From assembly GCA_028279945.1 (NCBI GenBank), contig JANQMT010000159.1, forward strand, positions 1 through 19,596: a stretch of 19,596 bases of DNA, in the 5' to 3' direction. The stretch's first letter is position 1. Every line of letters starts with the position of its first letter. A program made the translations under genes and the position numbers. The notes under the pieces were generated by a model. The model ran no database searches, was not told the origin of the DNA, and saw only the letters and a list, made by a program, of their open reading frames with translations. This document shows positions 15,453 through 19,596 of the stretch, in pieces. Source of the DNA: JAKSCF01 sp028279945. Its GTDB lineage: Bacteria; Bacillota; Clostridia; Peptostreptococcales; JAAYPU01.

Positions 15453-16610
15453 ATGGAGTCGAATTTGGAAATTCTTTTCCAAATTGGTATTTTATTGCTG
15501 GCGGCTAATGTAGGAGGATTAGTTAGTAAAAGGTTTAAACAACCTGCTGTGTTGGGACAAATTATAGCCGGCATGTTTTTGGGCATTGTAATGGAAAAAA
15601 CTGAACTTATAAATGGTATATCTGAAATTGGAATTATCCTTTTTTTATTCATTGCAGGTTTAGAAACAGATGTAAAAGAATTAAAGGCAAGTGGTAAATC
15701 ATCAACTGCTATTGCCATTATGGGTGTTGTTGTACCCATGTTAATGGTAAGCGGTGCTGCTTACTATCTTACCGGAAGCTTAATAAGCAGTCTAATTGTA
15801 GGACTTATATCGATTGCTACAAGTGTCAGTATATCCGTCCAGACGCTGCAAGAGATAGGCTTTTTAAGAACAAGACAAGGAATTGGAATTTTAGGAGCTG
15901 CTATCATAGATGATATAATCGGTGTTATTTTATTAACAATTATCATAGGGGTGGCTATGCCAAGTGCAGCTTCAAACATTTTGATCGTTATAGCAAAAAT
16001 AATTTTAGTTTTTATTATTATATCTATAGTTGGTTTTATAATCCTGAAAGTCATGCCTAAGTTGAAAATCTATAAAAATGTAAAAGATAAGGTGGTTGGA
16101 CAATCTTTAGTACTATGCTTATTATTAGCATACGTTTCGGAAGAGTTAGGTGTCGCTGCTATTACCGGTGCATATTTTGCCGGGGTTATTTTTTCAATGA
16201 CACCTTATACACACAAAATATCTCACGAAGTTCAAACCATGACCAATATCTTCTTTGGTCCGATTTTTTTTGCAGGTATCGGATTAGGGGTAGGATTTGA
16301 TGCTTTTAGTAAAGACATATTTTATAGTTTATTACTTTTGGGTCTTGGTGTTATTGGTAAAGTTGTTGGCTGCGGCTGGGGCGCAAAGGTAACCGGCTTT
16401 GATAAGCGTCAAGCATTGCAAATTGGTATAGGAATGGTTCCAAGAGCTGAAGTCTCTTTGATTATTGCAAACTTAGGATTACAGCTGGCTTTAATTAACC
16501 AAAAGGAATTTTCTTCAGCCATTGTATTGGTGATTGGAACGACACTGATTACGCCGCCATTACTAAAATGGTCTTTTAACAAAGAGATTGAGGCGAAAGG
16601 CCGGTCATAA
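15453..16610 (+). CDS. CPA2-family cation/proton antiporter
   Basis: 385 residues, almost entirely hydrophobic, with about 12 transmembrane segments, the length of membrane-only NapA/GerN-type antiporters. No TrkA-N or RCK domain is present, which separates it from KefB/KefC. Family landmarks: QPAVLGQIIAGMFLG (30-44); LFLFIAGLETD (63-73); the unwound-helix ATSVSIS (122-128); the paired ion-carrying aspartates D153-D154 (AAIIDDIIGV), the electrogenic DD signature; K303; and PRAEVSLI (330-337). It probably exchanges Na+ (or K+) for protons across the cytoplasmic membrane. ATG 15453 has only a weak purine-rich ribosome binding site. A five-codon reading frame (15434-15448) ends just before it. 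It starts a likely operon with sua5 (31-base gap). Confidence 0.88.
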   Translation: MESNLEILFQIGILLLAANVGGLVSKRFKQPAVLGQIIAGMFLGIVMEKTELINGISEIGIILFLFIAGLETDVKELKASGKSSTAIAIMGVVVPMLMVSGAAYYLTGSLISSLIVGLISIATSVSISVQTLQEIGFLRTRQGIGILGAAIIDDIIGVILLTIIIGVAMPSAASNILIVIAKIILVFIIISIVGFIILKVMPKLKIYKNVKDKVVGQSLVLCLLLAYVSEELGVAAITGAYFAGVIFSMTPYTHKISHEVQTMTNIFFGPIFFAGIGLGVGFDAFSKDIFYSLLLLGLGVIGKVVGCGWGAKVTGFDKRQALQIGIGMVPRAEVSLIIANLGLQLALINQKEFSSAIVLVIGTTLITPPLLKWSFNKEIEAKGRS

Positions 16611-16641
16611 TAAATACCTTTTTAAAGGTAGGAAAAAGTAT

Positions 16642-17688
16642 ATGGATACAATAGTACTCAAATTAAATAAAGAAAATTACAACACATCCCTCGATGGCGC
16701 TTCAAAGATAATTAAAGCAGGAGGGATTGTTGCTTTTCCCACAGAAACGGTTTACGGGTTGGGAGCGAATGCTTTAGATGAAAATGCCATTCAGAAGATT
16801 TTTAAAGCTAAGGGCAGGCCTTCTGATAATCCGCTTATTGTTCATGTTGCGGAAGTAAGCGGATTGTATGATCTAACGGACGAAGTGGCCAACCATTGCC
16901 ATAAGCTTATTGAAGCATTTTGGCCCGGACCTTTGACCATGATTTTTAAAAAAAATCACAAAGTGCCGACAGTAGTAACTGCAGGATTAGATACTGTGGC
17001 GGTTAGGATGCCTCAAAACAAAGTGGCCCTTGAGCTTATTAAACAATCAGGTGTACCTATTGCTGCACCAAGTGCCAATATTTCCGGCAAACCCAGTCCC
17101 ACTAAAGCAGAGCATGTCATAGAAGATTTAATGGGACGAGTTGATGCAATCTTAGTAGGAGACGATTGTGAAGTAGGGATTGAATCTACAGTTATTGATC
17201 CTTTACAGCAGCCTCCTGTTTTACTAAGACCGGGGGGTATATCCAAAGAGCAAATTGAAGCTGTTATCGGAAATATTGTATTAGACGAAAATATACAAAA
17301 CAAAGAGAAAACACCGAAGTCTCCAGGTATGAAATATACCCACTATGCACCCAAAGCACCGGTGGTTGTTTTTAAAGGCGATGTAAACGATGTGATAAAT
17401 GCGATCTGTAAAGCGAAAGCGGAAAAAGAAGATCAAGGAATGAAAGTAGGCATCTTGGCATCTGACGAAACATGCGACTTTTATTCGGGATGTGTTATTT
17501 CTGTAGGGAGCAGAAAGGAAATCGATTCGGTTGCCAAAGGGCTTTTTCATACATTAAGACTTTTTGATAAAGAAGAATTAGATATTATTTTAGCTGAATC
17601 CTTTGAAACTCACCTAATGGGACTTGCTGTTATGAACCGTATCATAAAATCCGCAGGATATAATGTGGTATATGTAGGAGGCGAATAA
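16642..17688 (+). CDS. sua5: L-threonylcarbamoyladenylate synthase (Sua5 type)
   Basis: 348 residues from ATG 16642, with AAAGGTAGG upstream. An earlier in-frame start inside the antiporter tail adds 18 residues unlike the family and is rejected. Makes threonylcarbamoyl-AMP from threonine, bicarbonate and ATP, the first step of the t6A37 modification of ANN-decoding tRNAs. YrdC domain about 15-205: FPTETVYGLG (32-41), KGRPSDNPLIVH (57-68), APSANISGKPSPT (142-154), GIESTVID (179-186) and LLRPGGIS (194-201). Then the linker SPGMKYTHYAPKAPV (227-241), which folds over the active site, and the Rossmann-like Sua5 domain to the end. The length and second domain mark Sua5/YwlC rather than short TsaC. 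Its stop is 2 bases from the next start. Confidence 0.95.
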   Translation: MDTIVLKLNKENYNTSLDGASKIIKAGGIVAFPTETVYGLGANALDENAIQKIFKAKGRPSDNPLIVHVAEVSGLYDLTDEVANHCHKLIEAFWPGPLTMIFKKNHKVPTVVTAGLDTVAVRMPQNKVALELIKQSGVPIAAPSANISGKPSPTKAEHVIEDLMGRVDAILVGDDCEVGIESTVIDPLQQPPVLLRPGGISKEQIEAVIGNIVLDENIQNKEKTPKSPGMKYTHYAPKAPVVVFKGDVNDVINAICKAKAEKEDQGMKVGILASDETCDFYSGCVISVGSRKEIDSVAKGLFHTLRLFDKEELDIILAESFETHLMGLAVMNRIIKSAGYNVVYVGGE

Positions 17689-17690
17689 AT

Positions 17691-18140
17691 ATGAGTAAAA
17701 TATTATTTGTTTGTACGGGCAATACCTGTCGAAGCCCTATGGCAGAAGGGTTGCTTAAAAAGCTGATTAGCAAAAATAATATGATAGCTGAAGTTGCATC
17801 TGCAGGTATTTTTGCAAATGACGGTGTTAGCGTTTCTGACAAAGCAGTTGTTGCCTGTGCAGAAAAAGGGGTTAATATTTCTGAGTATATTTCCAAAGGT
17901 ATTTCTAAAAAACTTCTTATGGAAGTAGATCTTGTTTTGACCATGACAAGAGCACATAAACAGGTATTGTTGCAAAAAGTACCTGAGATAAGCGACAAGA
18001 TTTATACATTAAAAGAATACAATGGGAGAACGCAATCATTAGATGTACAAGACCCTTTTGGTCAAAACTTAGAATCATATAGAAGGTGTGCAGATGAATT
18101 GCTTAATGAATTACAATATTTGATTGAACTTAAATGGTAA
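17691..18140 (+). CDS. ywlE: Low-molecular-weight phosphatase, probable protein-arginine phosphatase (YwlE type)
   Basis: 149 residues. The P-loop VCTGNTCRS (7-15) supplies the nucleophile C8 and R14; the general acid is D121 in VQDPFG (119-124). In YwlE of Bacillus, a threonine in this loop (CTGNTCR) rather than isoleucine selects phosphoarginine over phosphotyrosine; the equivalent T12 is present here. It would then oppose a McsB-type arginine kinase, which this window does not show. Synteny sua5-phosphatase-rpiB-upp matches Bacillus ywlC-ywlE-ywlF-upp, which strengthens the call. ATG 17691 uses AGGAGG (17676-17681) lying in the sua5 tail, so the two genes are translationally coupled. A general tyrosine phosphatase remains possible. 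Confidence 0.85.
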   Translation: MSKILFVCTGNTCRSPMAEGLLKKLISKNNMIAEVASAGIFANDGVSVSDKAVVACAEKGVNISEYISKGISKKLLMEVDLVLTMTRAHKQVLLQKVPEISDKIYTLKEYNGRTQSLDVQDPFGQNLESYRRCADELLNELQYLIELKW

Positions 18141-18169
18141 ATTCATTTATAAAATTATTGAGTGAACTA

Positions 18170-18198
18170 TTGACATTAATAAGAGCTTTTGTTATAAC
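18170..18198 (+). promoter_or_regulatory. rpiB promoter
   Basis: Consensus TTGACA (18170-18175), a 17-base spacer, then TATAAC (18193-18198) with TG extension. No terminator is visible between ywlE and this promoter, so rpiB may be expressed both alone and by read-through. Confidence 0.75.
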
Positions 18199-18256
18199 AT
18201 ATAAGAAAATAAAATTGACTTAATCATTAAAAATATAAAAAACATGGAGGACTACA

Positions 18257-18706
18257 ATGAAAATTGCTTTAGCCAGTGATCATGGCGGATATGAATTAAA
18301 GGAAGCCATTAAAGCATATCTTGAAGAAAAACAAGTAGATTATATAGATTTAGGAACAGACTCAGATGCTTCTGTTGATTATCCTGAATTTGGAGAAAAA
18401 GCAGCAAATGCTGTTATCAGCAAGCAATGTGATCAAGCAATTATTTGTTGTGGGACAGGTATCGGTATCTCTATTTCTGCTAATAAAGTACCCGGCATTC
18501 GATGTGCCGTAGTATCCGACGTTTTTTCAGCTAAAATGTCCAGAGAACACAACAATGTAAATATGTTGGCTCTTGGAGGCCGAGTTGTTGGCAAAGGGTT
18601 GGCTTTGGAGATCGTTGATATTTGGATTAATACTTCTTTTGTCGGTGATAGACACCAAAGACGCGTTGACAAAATTCATGAAATTGAAGATAAATATTCA
18701 AAATGA
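18257..18706 (+). CDS. rpiB: Ribose-5-phosphate isomerase B
   Basis: 149 residues, standard for the RpiB/LacAB family. Interconverts ribose 5-phosphate and ribulose 5-phosphate in the non-oxidative pentose phosphate pathway. Seen: ASDHGGYELKEAI (6-18), the active-site segment CCGTGIGISISANK (64-77) with C65 as the expected catalytic base, the REHNNVNMLALGGR segment (96-109), and phosphate-contacting arginines in GDRHQRRVDKI (130-140). Allose-6-phosphate isomerases share this fold and cannot be excluded, but the neighbours point to RpiB. ATG 18257, with GGAGG 6 bases upstream. It has its own promoter and terminator. A downstream upp fits supply of ribose phosphate for PRPP, which Upp uses. Confidence 0.94.
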   Translation: MKIALASDHGGYELKEAIKAYLEEKQVDYIDLGTDSDASVDYPEFGEKAANAVISKQCDQAIICCGTGIGISISANKVPGIRCAVVSDVFSAKMSREHNNVNMLALGGRVVGKGLALEIVDIWINTSFVGDRHQRRVDKIHEIEDKYSK

Positions 18707-18710
18707 AAGT

Positions 18711-18738
18711 GAAAAACATTAGTTTTTCCTTTTTTTTT
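18711..18738 (+). terminator. Terminator of rpiB
   Basis: GAAAAAC (18711-18717) with GTTTTTC (18722-18728), loop ATTA, followed by a run of nine T (18730-18738). The stem is weak in GC but the U-tract is strong. Confidence 0.7.
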
Positions 18739-18790
18739 GTGATATGCCTATAAATTGAAAAAGGATTAAAATAAACCAAACCAATTTGTC

Positions 18791-18812
18791 AAGCATAATG
18801 CTTTTAAGCATT
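18791..18812 (+). promoter_or_regulatory. Dyad in the upp leader or promoter
   Basis: AATGCTT (18797-18803) and AAGCATT (18806-18812) form a compact inverted repeat; AAGCAT also repeats directly at 18791 and 18806. TTGTCA (18786-18791) could be a -35, but no matching -10 sits at normal spacing, so the upp promoter is not resolved. I see no PyrR-type anti-antiterminator structure. Confidence 0.35.
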
Positions 18813-18846
18813 GCAATAATAAAATAAAAGAAGAGAGGGATAAGCT

Positions 18847-19476
18847 ATGAGTAAAGTTTTCGTTATGGATCATCCATTAATTCAACATAAGCTGACACTA
18901 ATGAGAGATAAAAATACAGGTTCTAAAGATTTTAGAGAACTTGTAAAAGAAGTTGCAACTTTAATGGCTTTTGAAGTGACCAGAAATCTTCCATTAGAAG
19001 AAGTTGAAATTGAAACACCGGTCTGTAAGACAAAAGCTAAAGTATTATCAGGTGAAAAAATAGGCATCGTTCCTATCCTTCGTGCAGGCTTGGGAATGGT
19101 TGAAGGCATGTTGGATTTAATTCCCACAGCAAGAGTAGGACATATTGGACTTTATAGAGATCCGGAAACACTGCAGCCAGTAGAGTATTATTGTAAATTG
19201 CCTGTGGATGCTGAGGATAGACAGTTAATTGTTGTTGATCCAATGTTAGCAACAGGCGGTTCTTCCAATGCTGCTTTAGATTTCATCAAACAAAGAGGTG
19301 TGAAAAATATTAAGTTAATGTGTTTAATTGCAGCACCCGAAGGAATAGAAGCAGTACAAAAGGCCCATCCGGACGTAGATATTTATGCAGCAGCGGTAGA
19401 TAGTCATTTAAATGACCATGCTTATATTGTGCCGGGGCTTGGAGATGCAGGCGATAGACTGTTCGGAACCAAATAA
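18847..19476 (+). CDS. upp: Uracil phosphoribosyltransferase
   Basis: 209 residues, exactly the family size. Converts uracil and PRPP to UMP in pyrimidine salvage; cytoplasmic. The N-terminal HPLIQHKLTLMRDKNT (9-24), the VPILRAGLGM segment (75-84), the PRPP-binding loop VVDPMLATGGSS (129-140) and the uracil-binding YIVPGLGDAGDR (193-204) are all intact, so the enzyme should be active. ATG 18847 with AGAGGGA upstream. It lies after rpiB as in Bacillus, but without the ywlG and glyA genes that intervene there. It ends in a strong terminator. Confidence 0.97.
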   Translation: MSKVFVMDHPLIQHKLTLMRDKNTGSKDFRELVKEVATLMAFEVTRNLPLEEVEIETPVCKTKAKVLSGEKIGIVPILRAGLGMVEGMLDLIPTARVGHIGLYRDPETLQPVEYYCKLPVDAEDRQLIVVDPMLATGGSSNAALDFIKQRGVKNIKLMCLIAAPEGIEAVQKAHPDVDIYAAAVDSHLNDHAYIVPGLGDAGDRLFGTK

Positions 19477-19486
19477 AAAACGATAC

Positions 19487-19523
19487 AAAATGTCGTTCAT
19501 TTTTAAAATGAACGACATTTTTT
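19487..19523 (+). terminator. Terminator of upp
   Basis: A stem of at least 14 base pairs (19487-19500 with 19508-19521) followed by six T (19518-19523). The stem begins with A residues, so it may also work on the - strand. Confidence 0.88.
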
Positions 19524-19541
19524 AATTTATCTTCTAATTAA

Positions 19542-19572
19542 ATTATTGGCCGGAGACATTGAGTATATAATT
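19542..19572. repeat. Short dispersed repeat, copy 2
   Basis: Matches 13952-13985, ending in the shared ATTGAGTATATAATT. The remaining bases to 19596 hold no start or recognisable gene; they are probably the leader of the next gene. Confidence 0.4.
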
Positions 19573-19596
19573 TGAAATGAAAAAACAACAAACGGT

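Noticed and set aside
16588..16641. Earlier start for Sua5 inside the antiporter gene
   Set aside because: The 18 added residues are basic and unlike the family; the ATG at 16642 has a ribosome binding site and a normal N-terminus.
18740..18846. Possible riboswitch or PyrR-type attenuator upstream of upp
   Set aside because: Only a small dyad is present, with no terminator/antiterminator alternative and no recognisable PyrR-binding loop.
1..19596. CRISPR arrays, tRNA or rRNA genes, prophage genes or IS transposases
   Set aside because: I looked for regularly spaced repeats, cloverleaf patterns and transposase motifs and saw none; only the REP-like pair and small inverted or direct repeats are present.

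Overview
The window reads as chromosomal DNA of a low-GC, monoderm, anaerobic member of the Clostridia. The signs are strongly AT-rich intergenic DNA, strong GGAGG-type ribosome binding sites, frequent TTG/GTG starts, S-layer homology domains and Bacillus/Clostridium synteny (rho-rpmE, prmC/prfA, sua5-ywlE-rpiB-upp). I would place it loosely near Lachnospirales-type lineages but cannot fix the genus. No rRNA, tRNA, CRISPR array, insertion sequence or phage gene is visible.

Layout: (1) 1-2724, + strand: a terminator from an upstream gene, a secreted TolC/OEP-family helical protein, and a secreted protein with three SLH domains; both genes have good sigma-A promoters. (2) 2829-4525, + strand: rho (TTG start, hairpin touching its Shine-Dalgarno) and rpmE (own extended -10 promoter), ending at a bidirectional terminator shared with the convergent prmC. 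(3) 4551-6352, - strand: the overlapping pair yqhQ (DUF1385) and prmC. (4) 6483-13851, - strand: an unusual three-gene cassette: a 1625-residue protein with HD hydrolase, HEAT-like, NadD-type nucleotidylyltransferase, GNAT-like and phosphoribosyltransferase-like regions; a diverged lactate/malate dehydrogenase-like protein; and a two-lobed flavodoxin/NAD(P)H:FMN-reductase-like protein. A REPIN-like pair of inverted hairpins lies between the last two. (5) 14065-15135, - strand: prfA, which the cassette separates from prmC. (6) 15453-19476, + strand: a CPA2 cation/proton antiporter, sua5, a YwlE-type phosphatase, rpiB and upp, with promoters or operator-like dyads and terminators.

How the genes fit together: most of the window is housekeeping, covering transcription termination (Rho), translation (L31, RF1, PrmC which methylates RF1, and Sua5 for t6A on tRNA), phosphosugar and uracil salvage (RpiB, Upp) and ion homeostasis. 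The most interesting part is the cassette at 6483-13851. Its parts all suggest nucleotide or dinucleotide cofactor chemistry: a hydrolase, an NMN/nicotinate-mononucleotide-type adenylyltransferase fold, a PRPP-type fold, a Rossmann dehydrogenase with an altered active-site Asn, and a flavin reductase fold. I infer that it is a nucleotide-cofactor salvage, repair or signalling module. That function is not shown by the sequence.
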